Part shown: in pieces, positions 54,563 to 62,493 of the stretch
Numbering within the stretch: the first letter of the stretch is position 1
Layout: the number at the start of each line of letters is the position of its first letter
Assembly: GCA_016704325.1 (NCBI GenBank)
Contig: JADJAG010000008.1
Coordinates: forward strand, 1,116,001-1,180,000
Length of the DNA: 64,000 nt
From: Chitinophagaceae bacterium
GTDB taxonomy: Bacteria > Bacteroidota > Bacteroidia > Chitinophagales > UBA10324
Direction of reading: 5' to 3'
The notes under the pieces: model-generated
Seen by the model: the letters and a program-made list of their open reading frames with translations, nothing else
What the model was told of the DNA's origin: nothing
Databases searched by the model: none
Translations under genes and position numbers: made by a program

Positions 54563-56089
54563 ATGACTAAGAAAGTAATCTTAATGATAATGGATGGTTG
54601 GGGCCATGGCGCCCATCCTGCAAGCGATGCTATTTACCAGGCTTCTGTTCCTTATGTGAAAAGTCTTTACCAAAAATATCCTAATAGCGAACTCATTACG
54701 TGTGGAGAGGCTGTTGGGTTACCGGATGGACAGATGGGTAATTCCGAAGTAGGGCACATGAATATTGGAGCCGGCCGAATTGTTTACCAGGAATTAATGC
54801 GGATAAATAAGAACATCGAGCACCATGAACTGCATAAAAACGCTGCCCTGCTGGAAACAATGCGTTATGCAAAAACGCAAAATAAGAACCTTCACCTGAT
54901 TGGACTGGTGTCGGATGGCGGCGTACATTCTCACATTAATCACCTGATGGCGCTGTGTGATATCGCAAAAGAACAAGGATTGACCAATGTGTTTATCCAT
55001 GCATTTACTGATGGCCGTGATACAGATCCTCAAAGCGGGCTTGGTTTCCTGGAAACGCTGGAACAGCACCTGGAAACGAGTACCGGGCAGTTGGCTACCG
55101 TAACAGGCCGATATTATGGAATGGACAGGGACAACAGGTGGCAACGGGTAAAAATAGCCTATGATGCGCTGGTTAATGGAACCGGTGTCAGTACACACAA
55201 TATCAGCGAAAGTATCAGACAATCATACGCGTCTGGTGTGACAGATGAATTCATCAAACCGATCGTCAAAGCAGGAACAGATGGCAGGCCATTGACGCAG
55301 ATTGCCGCTGGCGATGCAGTGATTTGCTTCAATTTCCGCACAGACCGTTGCCGCGAGATAACACGTGCACTTACTCAAGAAGATTTTCCGGAGTTTGATA
55401 TGAAGAGGCTATCTCTGTATTATACTACGATGACAATCTATGACCACACTTTTAAAAATGTGCAGTTTATCTTTTCGAACGACGACCTTAGCCATACGTT
55501 GGGTGAAACAATTTCAGCAAATGGCCTCTCTCAGTTAAGGATTGCTGAAACCGAGAAATATCCACATGTTACCTTCTTCTTTAACGGTGGTCGTGAACAG
55601 CCGTTTCTTGGAGAAAACCGGATAATGGTGCCTTCTCCAAAAGTAGCTACCTATGACCTTCAACCGGAAATGAGTGCTGTTGAGGTGAAAAATCTGCTTA
55701 TCCAAAACATAAAAGAAGTACAACCGGATTTCATTTGTATCAATTTTGCGAATGCAGATATGGTAGGACATACCGGCATCGTATCTGCAGTAAAGAAAGC
55801 AGTGGAGACCGTGGACAGGTGCGTGGAAGAGGTAGTGAAGACGGCACTTGAATTTGATTATGCCATCCTACTGACTGCCGATCATGGTAATGCTGATTAC
55901 ATGATTAATGAAGATGGCAGCCCGAATACTGCACATACGCTGAATCCGGTTCCACTATTCCTGATCGACAAGACGTTAACTCCCAAGCTGAAGAATGGCA
56001 AGTTAGGCGATCTTGCACCAACCATACTTACCTTGATGGGAGTGGAAGTACCAAAAGAAATGAGCGGGAACATATTGTTCGAAAATTGA
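54563..56089 (+). CDS. gpmI: 2,3-bisphosphoglycerate-independent phosphoglycerate mutase
   Basis: Glycolytic enzyme interconverting 3- and 2-phosphoglycerate through a phosphoserine on a dimanganese site. 508 residues. D11 in IMDGWGHG and catalytic S61 in GNSEVGHMNIGAGR, later DGRDTDPQSG, CFNFRTDRCREIT, NADMVGHTG and LTADHGNADYM, all intact. ATG start with a good promoter box. The next gene overlaps or abuts, so the lipoprotein may be co-transcribed. Confidence 0.97.
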   Translation: MTKKVILMIMDGWGHGAHPASDAIYQASVPYVKSLYQKYPNSELITCGEAVGLPDGQMGNSEVGHMNIGAGRIVYQELMRINKNIEHHELHKNAALLETMRYAKTQNKNLHLIGLVSDGGVHSHINHLMALCDIAKEQGLTNVFIHAFTDGRDTDPQSGLGFLETLEQHLETSTGQLATVTGRYYGMDRDNRWQRVKIAYDALVNGTGVSTHNISESIRQSYASGVTDEFIKPIVKAGTDGRPLTQIAAGDAVICFNFRTDRCREITRALTQEDFPEFDMKRLSLYYTTMTIYDHTFKNVQFIFSNDDLSHTLGETISANGLSQLRIAETEKYPHVTFFFNGGREQPFLGENRIMVPSPKVATYDLQPEMSAVEVKNLLIQNIKEVQPDFICINFANADMVGHTGIVSAVKKAVETVDRCVEEVVKTALEFDYAILLTADHGNADYMINEDGSPNTAHTLNPVPLFLIDKTLTPKLKNGKLGDLAPTILTLMGVEVPKEMSGNILFEN

Positions 56090-56235
56090 TGATGAACTAC
56101 GAAAACAAAAGCAAAATCGTTGCTAAGCAGTCAAGATGTTCACTTTTGCAGATGAGTTGTAAATGGGTGAAAAAATTATATGCTGGATTCGTCAATGAGT
56201 CCTTGCCGGAAATACACTTTTGTTTGAATATTCAA

Positions 56236-56820
56236 ATGAGACGAATATCCAGACTGGTTGCAATTATTTGCATCGTCATCTTTGTTGTTTTTTCCATTTC
56301 CTGCACCAACCCTGAAACCGCTGTTGTAAAGAAAAACTACTTTGACCTCACCGGTTTCCTTGATAAAGAGATCAGCCGTTTGTACAAAGATTCATTTATT
56401 GTAGTAAAAACTACGAGCATTAACAACAGCATGGATCAGCATGAAATGCCATGGACAGACTGGAGAAAAGAGTTTGCCTTATTTTATGGTTCAGATATCA
56501 ATAAATCAGCTTATGCAGGCAAGTATGCGATTGACACACTGGAGATCGACAGCCTTCAAAGAAAAATAGTTTACAGCAGCACTGATTCTGCTTTGAGGAC
56601 TCGTATTCTGGAAGTAACCTATGAGCTACCGGAAAACGAGGTGACATTGATTTATGTCAGAAACTATTCACACAATGCAATGATCACTAACAGTGAAGAC
56701 CTCTATTTTGAATCCGGGGCTACCTATATTATCAAGACAAAAAGGCGATTGGTACTTTTTGGAGAAACAACTTTTGCAGTGAAAGGTGACCTTGTTAAGA
56801 AGCAACACGATTATTTCTGA
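56236..56820 (+). CDS. putative lipoprotein of unknown function
   Basis: 194 residues. The ATG at 56236 begins RRISRLVAIICIVIFVVFSISC, a lipoprotein signal with the cysteine at residue 23. The longer frame starting by the gpmI stop (56086-56089) would put a non-signal 50 residues in front, so it is rejected. The mature part is acidic then beta-rich (TRILEVTYELPENEVTLIYVRN; TKRRLVLFGETTFAV). No family recognised. Probably anchored to a membrane facing the periplasm. Confidence 0.7.
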   Translation: MRRISRLVAIICIVIFVVFSISCTNPETAVVKKNYFDLTGFLDKEISRLYKDSFIVVKTTSINNSMDQHEMPWTDWRKEFALFYGSDINKSAYAGKYAIDTLEIDSLQRKIVYSSTDSALRTRILEVTYELPENEVTLIYVRNYSHNAMITNSEDLYFESGATYIIKTKRRLVLFGETTFAVKGDLVKKQHDYF

Positions 56821-56867
56821 CATACAGACGCTTCATCATGAATGATGGATTAAACGGCAGTAATCCT

Positions 56868-56875
56868 TACTTTTG
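56868..56875 (+). promoter_or_regulatory. -7 box for the NlpC/P60 gene
   Basis: TACTTTTG is an exact match and overlaps the TTG at 56873. The GTG at 56891 is 16 bases downstream, the same layout as carA. Confidence 0.5.
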
Positions 56876-56890
56876 AAAAACTTTCCACAA

Positions 56891-57667
56891 GTGAATTTTG
56901 CTATCTGTGACCTATCAGTTGTGCCACTAAGGGCTGATGTTTCTGACAAAAGTGAAATGATTTCCCAGCTACTTTTTGGAGAATTAGCTGAAGTGCTGGA
57001 ACGCTCTAAGCAATGGTTGCGTGTCCGCACTTTTTCCGACAACTATACCGGCTGGATTGATGAAAAACAGGTACAGCCCATCACACCTAAACAATTTAAA
57101 GAATTAAATAATGCCGGAAGCATCTGTTGCCTTGACCCATTAGGCATTGCAAAAAGTAAGTTTCGCGAGATACAGATACTGACAGGAAGTTCATTGCCCA
57201 ACTACCATCAACAAACCTTCCGCATAAATGAAGAAGAATTTTCATTCAATGGTACGGTAACAGATCCCACTTCGGCAAATGCATGGCAGATGATACCTGA
57301 CTTTGCGAAAAAATTTCTGAATACCCCTTACTTATGGGGTGGCCGGTCTCTTTTTGGCATAGACTGTTCAGGATTTACCAATGTTGTTTTCAAATTAGCG
57401 GGCATACACCTCAAGCGTGATGCATGGCAGCAAAGTGAACAGGGTTCCATCATAAGTTTTATAGATCAGGCACGTGCAGGTGACCTTGCTTTCTTTCACA
57501 ATGAAGAAGGTAAGATTACGCATGTAGGCATACTGCTTGAGCAGCAAAAAATTATACATGCATCCGGCCGTGTCCGGATAGATCCTGTTGATCACTACGG
57601 CATTTATAATGAAGAGCAAAAACGGTATACCCATCAACTGCGCTTAATAAAAAGAATGATCGGCTAA
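56891..57667 (+). CDS. C40 (NlpC/P60) peptidase with SH3 domains
   Basis: Probable dipeptidyl- or endopeptidase of peptidoglycan stem peptides. 258 residues from the GTG at 56891. Residues 1-130 are SH3-like (VVPLRADVSDKSEMISQLLFGE; WLRVRTFSDNYTGWIDEKQV), then the NlpC/P60 core: YLWGGRSLFGIDCSG with catalytic C159, and ITHVGILL with H211. The TTG at 56873 lies in the -7 box and is not favoured. No signal peptide is obvious, so cytosolic recycling of murein peptides (YkfC-like) is the leading idea. Precedes nnr by 50 bases. Confidence 0.88.
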   Translation: MNFAICDLSVVPLRADVSDKSEMISQLLFGELAEVLERSKQWLRVRTFSDNYTGWIDEKQVQPITPKQFKELNNAGSICCLDPLGIAKSKFREIQILTGSSLPNYHQQTFRINEEEFSFNGTVTDPTSANAWQMIPDFAKKFLNTPYLWGGRSLFGIDCSGFTNVVFKLAGIHLKRDAWQQSEQGSIISFIDQARAGDLAFFHNEEGKITHVGILLEQQKIIHASGRVRIDPVDHYGIYNEEQKRYTHQLRLIKRMIG

Positions 57668-57717
57668 ATCAATACTATTTTTAACGCTACAATTTCCATC
57701 AGTAACCGCTACATATT

Positions 57718-59220
57718 GTGATAAGAATTCTTTCTGCAGAACAGATCAGAGAAGCCGACCGGTACTCGATTGAACACATTCCCATCAGGAGCCTCGATCT
57801 TATGGAGTTGGCCGCAATGGCATTCACACAATCATTTGTGCAACATTATTCAGCGGATCAACCTGTAGTGATCTTTTGTGGAAATGGCAATAATGGAGGT
57901 GATGGCCTGGCGATTGCCAGAATACTCCTGAAAAAAAATTATTCGGTTAGCGTATTTATCCTGGCGGGCAATAAATCGTATTCGGAAGATTTCCTGGCCA
58001 ATAAAGCCTGGCTGGAAAAAATAAGTACTGACATCATCAATACCATTGATGAAAATGTTGATTTCCCTGCTATCCCCGATCATGTTGTTATCGTGGATGC
58101 TATCTTCGGCTCGGGCCTTAACAGAGCATTGTCAGGCATAGCGGAAAAACTGATCACCTATTTGAATCAACAAAAAGCAATACGTGTATCAGTTGATATT
58201 CCCAGTGGATTATTCGCAGACAGGGTGAGAGAAGGCGTTGTATTCAATGCAGACCATACCATTACCTTTCAGCAACCCAAGCTTGCTTTCTTTTTCCCTG
58301 AGAATAATGATGCCGTTGGCAAGTGGGAAGTTGTACCCATTGGCCTCGATCAACAATTCATTCAATCTCTTCCTGTGAGTCATTTCCTGCTCGAAAAAAG
58401 TGACTTGCAAAGCATACTTAAACCCAGGCGGCAGTTTGATCATAAAGGCACATTTGGGCATGCTTTGATTCATGCCGGCAGCCACGGTAAAATGGGTGCA
58501 GCCATTCTTTGTGCAACAGCCTGCATCAGATGTGGCGCGGGATTAACTACGTTACATATACCGGAAGCGGGCATTATTGCCGCTAATACTGCCATACCAG
58601 AAGCGATGACCATTGCTTATGACAAGAAAGGGAAATCTGAATTCAATCAGGGTGAATTTTCTTCCATCGCTTTCGGACCAGGAATTGGTACTAATGAAAG
58701 TGCTTCTTTATTATTGCTCAGGTTACTAAAAAAGAGCATGGCTCCGGCTGTGTTTGATGCAGATGCCTTAAATATTATTGCTGCTGAAAAAAAAAGTTGG
58801 CAACTCATCCCGAAAGACAGCATCATCACACCACATCTAAAGGAATTTGAAAGACTGGCCGGAACTACCAACAACTGGCTCGAGCGGCACCGGCTGCAAC
58901 TAACAATGTCACGCACACATGGCATTTACATTGTGCTGAAGGGAGCTGCTACCTGCATTACAACCCCTGATGGATTAAGTTTCTTTAACGCTACCGGTAA
59001 TCCAGGCATGGCGAAAGGCGGAAGTGGTGATGTGCTGACAGGCATTATTGCAGGATTACTTGCACAGCATTATCCACCGCTGAATGCCTGCCTCTTGGGA
59101 GTTTATTTGCATGGACTCGCCGCAGACATCGCTGTGAAGAAACAATCCGTGTATTCTTTGTTAGCCAGCGATATCATTGCTACTATTGGCGATGCTTACA
59201 GGGAACTCAATCCGGTTTAA
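57718..59220 (+). CDS. nnr: bifunctional NAD(P)HX epimerase / ADP-dependent dehydratase
   Basis: Repairs hydrated NADH and NADPH. 500 residues. The N-terminal YjeF_N epimerase domain has GNGNNGGDGLAIARILL and DAIFGSGLNRALSG. The C-terminal ribokinase-like dehydratase has NPGMAKGGSGDVLTGIIAGLLAQ with the catalytic Asp of the SGD triad. GTG start (IRILSAEQIREADRYS), the usual family opening. It sits 50 bases after a C40 peptidase, and the next C40 peptidase starts inside its 3' end (29-base overlap), so the three likely share a transcript. Confidence 0.95.
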   Translation: MIRILSAEQIREADRYSIEHIPIRSLDLMELAAMAFTQSFVQHYSADQPVVIFCGNGNNGGDGLAIARILLKKNYSVSVFILAGNKSYSEDFLANKAWLEKISTDIINTIDENVDFPAIPDHVVIVDAIFGSGLNRALSGIAEKLITYLNQQKAIRVSVDIPSGLFADRVREGVVFNADHTITFQQPKLAFFFPENNDAVGKWEVVPIGLDQQFIQSLPVSHFLLEKSDLQSILKPRRQFDHKGTFGHALIHAGSHGKMGAAILCATACIRCGAGLTTLHIPEAGIIAANTAIPEAMTIAYDKKGKSEFNQGEFSSIAFGPGIGTNESASLLLLRLLKKSMAPAVFDADALNIIAAEKKSWQLIPKDSIITPHLKEFERLAGTTNNWLERHRLQLTMSRTHGIYIVLKGAATCITTPDGLSFFNATGNPGMAKGGSGDVLTGIIAGLLAQHYPPLNACLLGVYLHGLAADIAVKKQSVYSLLASDIIATIGDAYRELNPV

Positions 59221-59803
59221 CTTTTGCCCCTTCCTCGTGGCAGTATCGTTCCTGCTGTTATTTGCTTCCTGCAGCCTGAAAAAAAATATTGCATCCAATA
59301 AAACTGATCCTGGCTCAGGTAAAGAGAAAATAAAAACTGATGTAAGTGCCCCCGCAAAGCATGAACCGACCAGAAAAAAACAACTGCAATTCTATCAGGA
59401 TAAATATGCCCCCATACTGGGTAGCACAAATCAATTGTCGAATATTGAACTGTATCAGTTTATGGATCAATGGATGAAAACACCTTATAAATACGGTGGC
59501 AATTCGAAAGCCGGTATAGACTGCTCCAGGTTATCAATCATGCTGCTAGACCAGGTCTATCATAAGAACATCTCAGGTAGCTCGGCTGACATATATATAC
59601 AATCAATACCAATTGCCGTGGAATCGCTGAAAGAGGGCGATCTTGTTTTTTTCAAGATCAATGGCACTGTCGTTAACCATATGGGAGTCTACCTCGTCAA
59701 TAACAAATTTATTCATGCCACTACAAAGGCCGGCGTATTGGTAAGTGACCTGAATGAAGCCTATTACCGGAAATATTTTTTTTCTGCCGGAAGGATAAAG
59801 TAA
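59192..59803 (+). CDS. C40 (NlpC/P60) peptidase lipoprotein
   Basis: 203 residues. A lipoprotein signal (FCPFLVAVSFLLLFASC) follows a short n-region; then a polar Lys/Ser linker (about 28-75) and the catalytic domain. C111 lies in AGIDCSRLSIML and H163 in VVNHMGVY. The residue after DCS is arginine where most family members have glycine, an oddity. ATG at 59192 lies inside nnr. A GTG near 59237 is possible but leaves almost no n-region. Likely acts on peptidoglycan at the outer membrane. Confidence 0.87.
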   Translation: MLTGNSIRFNFCPFLVAVSFLLLFASCSLKKNIASNKTDPGSGKEKIKTDVSAPAKHEPTRKKQLQFYQDKYAPILGSTNQLSNIELYQFMDQWMKTPYKYGGNSKAGIDCSRLSIMLLDQVYHKNISGSSADIYIQSIPIAVESLKEGDLVFFKINGTVVNHMGVYLVNNKFIHATTKAGVLVSDLNEAYYRKYFFSAGRIK

Positions 59804-59878
59804 CTACCCTTTTGCAGGTTATAGAAAAAAAATAAACGCATCATGAGACATTTTTCCAAAAATTCAGGACAAATATCC

Positions 59879-59886
59879 TACCTTTG
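59879..59886 (+). promoter_or_regulatory. -7 box for the toxin-antitoxin operon
   Basis: TACCTTTG is an exact match, 19 bases before the antitoxin ATG. Confidence 0.5.
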
Positions 59887-59904
59887 AATTCAAATTGAAT
59901 TACT

Positions 59905-60357
59905 ATGTCAATAGCAGTTGCCAAAACCAAGCAGTTGCCAACCGCACAGGCTGCTATCTTTCTAAGGTACGATCACAGCATCCGCGATTTGTTTACCATT
60001 GTAGTAGAAGCTAAGAAAGGTATTAATGCAAAAGCCTTTTTTGATGTGGTCTCCATTTCAGGAATAGACCGGAATAAGCTGGCCGGTCTGATGAATGTGT
60101 CCCTGAAGACATTACTCCGTTATAAACAACAAAACAAAAAGCTCAGTGCTACCAAGAGTGAGCGTGTACTGAAACTGATAGCACTTTATAAAAAGGGAAA
60201 TGAAATTTTTGGTGATTCGGCAGCGTTTCGCCGCTGGCTGGAAAAACCCGCTTATGGACTGAGTGATATGACGCCGATGGAACTGATGCATACCTCCGGA
60301 GGTATTGACCTGATCCGGGAAGAATTATCCAGAATCGAATCCGGTGATGTAGCCTGA
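59905..60357 (+). CDS. Xre/MbcA/ParS-type antitoxin of the RES system
   Basis: 150 residues. The N-terminal two thirds is helical and includes a helix-turn-helix-like stretch (FDVVSISGIDRNKLAGLMNVSLKTLLRYKQ). The C-terminal toxin-binding (DUF2384-type) domain reads FGDSAAFRRWLEKPAYGLSDMTPMELMHT, then IREELSRIESGD. Such antitoxins block the active site of RES toxins and repress their own operon. The RES gene begins 4 bases after its stop, antitoxin first, the usual order. The promoter box ahead is a probable site of autoregulation. Confidence 0.9.
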   Translation: MSIAVAKTKQLPTAQAAIFLRYDHSIRDLFTIVVEAKKGINAKAFFDVVSISGIDRNKLAGLMNVSLKTLLRYKQQNKKLSATKSERVLKLIALYKKGNEIFGDSAAFRRWLEKPAYGLSDMTPMELMHTSGGIDLIREELSRIESGDVA

Positions 60358-60361
60358 AAGC

Positions 60362-60817
60362 ATGGAGACCTACCGTATCGTACTGAAGAAATGGTCGAAA
60401 AAATTAGTGGCATCCGGCAATGCCGCGCGATGGAATTCAGGTGGAAGAGAAGTTATCTACACTGCGGCATCACGCGCACTTGCCACATTGGAGAATATGG
60501 TCCACAGAAGTGGCGAAGGATCCAATGAACTTTATAAGGTAATGGTAATAACTATACCGTCCGTTGTTAAACATGACGTAGTATCATTGGCAGACCTGCC
60601 TGATCTCTGGTGGGAAGTAACCCGTTACCATGAATGCCGCGCAGTTGGAGACCGTTGGCTCACATTGGGTAAGTCTGCAGTACTGAAAATTCCATCTGCA
60701 ATCATTATGCATGAATATAATTACCTCCTGAATCCGGCACATCCGGATTTCAAAAAAATCAAATTGCTCCGGACAGAAGCATTCAAATTTGATCCGCGTA
60801 TAAAAACAGGTAGTTGA
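60362..60817 (+). CDS. RES-domain toxin (NAD+ phosphorylase family)
   Basis: 151 residues, one RES domain. Signature residues are visible: R23, W24, N25 (ARWNSGG), Y33, E44 (ATLENMVH), and the C-terminal block IPSAIIMHEYNYLLNPAHPDF with S112, E118, N120 and N124. In Mycobacterium (MbcT) and Pseudomonas (Res) such toxins degrade NAD+; ParT of Sphingobium modifies PRPP synthetase. The exact activity here is not predictable. All key positions are kept, so it should be functional. Type II pair with the preceding gene. Confidence 0.92.
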   Translation: METYRIVLKKWSKKLVASGNAARWNSGGREVIYTAASRALATLENMVHRSGEGSNELYKVMVITIPSVVKHDVVSLADLPDLWWEVTRYHECRAVGDRWLTLGKSAVLKIPSAIIMHEYNYLLNPAHPDFKKIKLLRTEAFKFDPRIKTGS

Positions 60818-60868
60818 AACAAAATGGCTTTTCAATTCTATTAGCAGACAAAGATCCCTTTGCACGCT

Positions 60869-60876
60869 TATCTTTG
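60869..60876 (+). promoter_or_regulatory. -7 box for purB
   Basis: TATCTTTG is an exact match and ends only 5 bases before the purB ATG (60881). The transcript would start at or near the A of the ATG, so purB may be leaderless. Confidence 0.55.
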
Positions 60877-60880
60877 TACT

Positions 60881-62233
60881 ATGAAGCTCTCATCTCTTAC
60901 TGCCATCTCTCCGGTTGACGGCAGGTATCGCGATAAATCTGTACAGTTGGCTGACTACTTTTCTGAATTCGCTTTAATTCGTTACCGCGTATTTGTGGAA
61001 GTGGAATATTTTATAGCGCTTGCGGAACATGGTTTACCTCCACTAAGCTCTTTTGAACTTACCAATGCAGGCAGCCTTCGAAAACTATATGAAGATTTCA
61101 ATGAGGAAGATGCCCTGCAAATAAAGAAGCTGGAGCAAACTACCAATCATGATGTGAAAGCGGTGGAATATTTCTTAAGAGAGAAGTTTGAAATGCTTGG
61201 ATACAGTGCCTTCATTGAATTTATTCACTTCGGGCTCACCTCACAGGATATCAATAATACTGCTGTGCCACTATCGGTAAAAGAATGCCTGCAACAATAT
61301 TACCTGCCATTACTCGAACAGGTTATAGCTGGGCTTTTGGAAAGGTCTGCCGCCTGGAAACAGGTGCCTATGCTGGCCCGAACACATGGCCAGCCAGCTT
61401 CACCCACCATGCTGGGAAAGGAAATTTATGTATTCGCTGAACGATTGATCGCGCAAAAAGAACAACTGGTATCAATCCCTTCTTCAGCGAAATTCGGTGG
61501 TGCAACCGGAAACTTTAATGCACATTATGTGGCATTTCCAAAAACCAATTGGTTACAGTTTGCAAACCATTTTGTAGAATCGAAACTTGGTTTGCAACGG
61601 TCGCAGCACACCACACAGATTGAGCATTATGATAACCTCGCTGCAACTTTTGATGCCATGAAAAGGATCAACACTATTCTGACTGATCTTTGCCGTGATG
61701 TGTGGATGTATATTTCCATGGACTACTTCAAACAGAAAATTAAAGCAGGTGAAGTAGGTTCTTCTGCCATGCCGCATAAAGTAAATCCCATCGATTTCGA
61801 AAATGCAGAAGGCAACCTGGGAATGGCCAATGCACTCTTTGAGCATTTTTCTGCCAAACTTCCGGTATCCAGATTGCAACGTGATTTAACGGACAGTACC
61901 GTGCTGAGAAATATAGGCGTTCCGATTGCTCATACCGCTATCGCTCTTCAGTCTTTGCTAAAGGGGTTGAACAAATTAATACTTAATGAACCTGCCCTTG
62001 AGGCTGACCTGAATAATAACTGGGCAGTAGTTGCTGAAGCTATTCAAACCATATTGCGTCGTGAAAATTATCCTGATCCATATGGCCAGTTGAAAGAACT
62101 TACCCGCAAAAATCAAAAAATAACACAGTCCGATATCCGGGCATTCATAAAACTACTCCAGGTAAATGATGCAATAAAGCAAGAGCTAAATGATATTACA
62201 CCATTTAACTACACCGGCAGATTCCATTATTAA
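60881..62233 (+). CDS. purB: adenylosuccinate lyase
   Basis: Purine synthesis enzyme that removes fumarate from SAICAR and adenylosuccinate. 450 residues from the ATG at 60881 (KLSSLTAISPVDGRYRDK). Signatures: TSQDINNTAVPLS, ARTHGQPASPTMLGKE, and the catalytic loop GSSAMPHKVNPIDFENAEGN. A TTG at 60860 would add 7 residues but lies upstream of the -7 box. The chain is complete. Confidence 0.97.
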   Translation: MKLSSLTAISPVDGRYRDKSVQLADYFSEFALIRYRVFVEVEYFIALAEHGLPPLSSFELTNAGSLRKLYEDFNEEDALQIKKLEQTTNHDVKAVEYFLREKFEMLGYSAFIEFIHFGLTSQDINNTAVPLSVKECLQQYYLPLLEQVIAGLLERSAAWKQVPMLARTHGQPASPTMLGKEIYVFAERLIAQKEQLVSIPSSAKFGGATGNFNAHYVAFPKTNWLQFANHFVESKLGLQRSQHTTQIEHYDNLAATFDAMKRINTILTDLCRDVWMYISMDYFKQKIKAGEVGSSAMPHKVNPIDFENAEGNLGMANALFEHFSAKLPVSRLQRDLTDSTVLRNIGVPIAHTAIALQSLLKGLNKLILNEPALEADLNNNWAVVAEAIQTILRRENYPDPYGQLKELTRKNQKITQSDIRAFIKLLQVNDAIKQELNDITPFNYTGRFHY

Positions 62234-62298
62234 AAACACTTACAGGATCAATTAGAAAGCGAACTTCCTTTATCCAGCAATTTTAAAAAAAGACCGTC

Positions 62299-62493
62299 AT
62301 GGCCGTATTGAAGGAAGGCATAGATTATTATTTGAATGAGGAAGGATTGTTCGTCTTCACTGCCGCTTATCATTTGAAGCGCGGATTCTGTTGTAAGAGT
62401 GGTTGCCTGCATTGTCCTTACCATTTCAATAAACTGGTGAAATCAGAAACAGAAAAAAAGGAGAACTTAAATCCGCCTGATAAAATTAGTTGA
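62299..62493 (+). CDS. DUF5522 small cysteine-rich protein
   Basis: 64 residues. DUF5522 pattern: EGIDYYLNEEGLFVFTAAYHLKRGFCCKSGCLHCPY, with four cysteines spaced CC-x3-C-x2-C as for a metal site. Function unknown; cytosolic. Its 3' end overlaps the convergent permease gene by 8 bases. The tail (KLVKSETEKKENLNPPDKIS) is disordered and poorly conserved. Confidence 0.85.
   Translation: MAVLKEGIDYYLNEEGLFVFTAAYHLKRGFCCKSGCLHCPYHFNKLVKSETEKKENLNPPDKIS

Noticed and set aside
56086..56235. N-terminal extension of the 56.2 kb lipoprotein overlapping gpmI
   Set aside because: The extension puts 50 polar residues before a good lipoprotein signal and begins with a TTG in the gpmI stop region.
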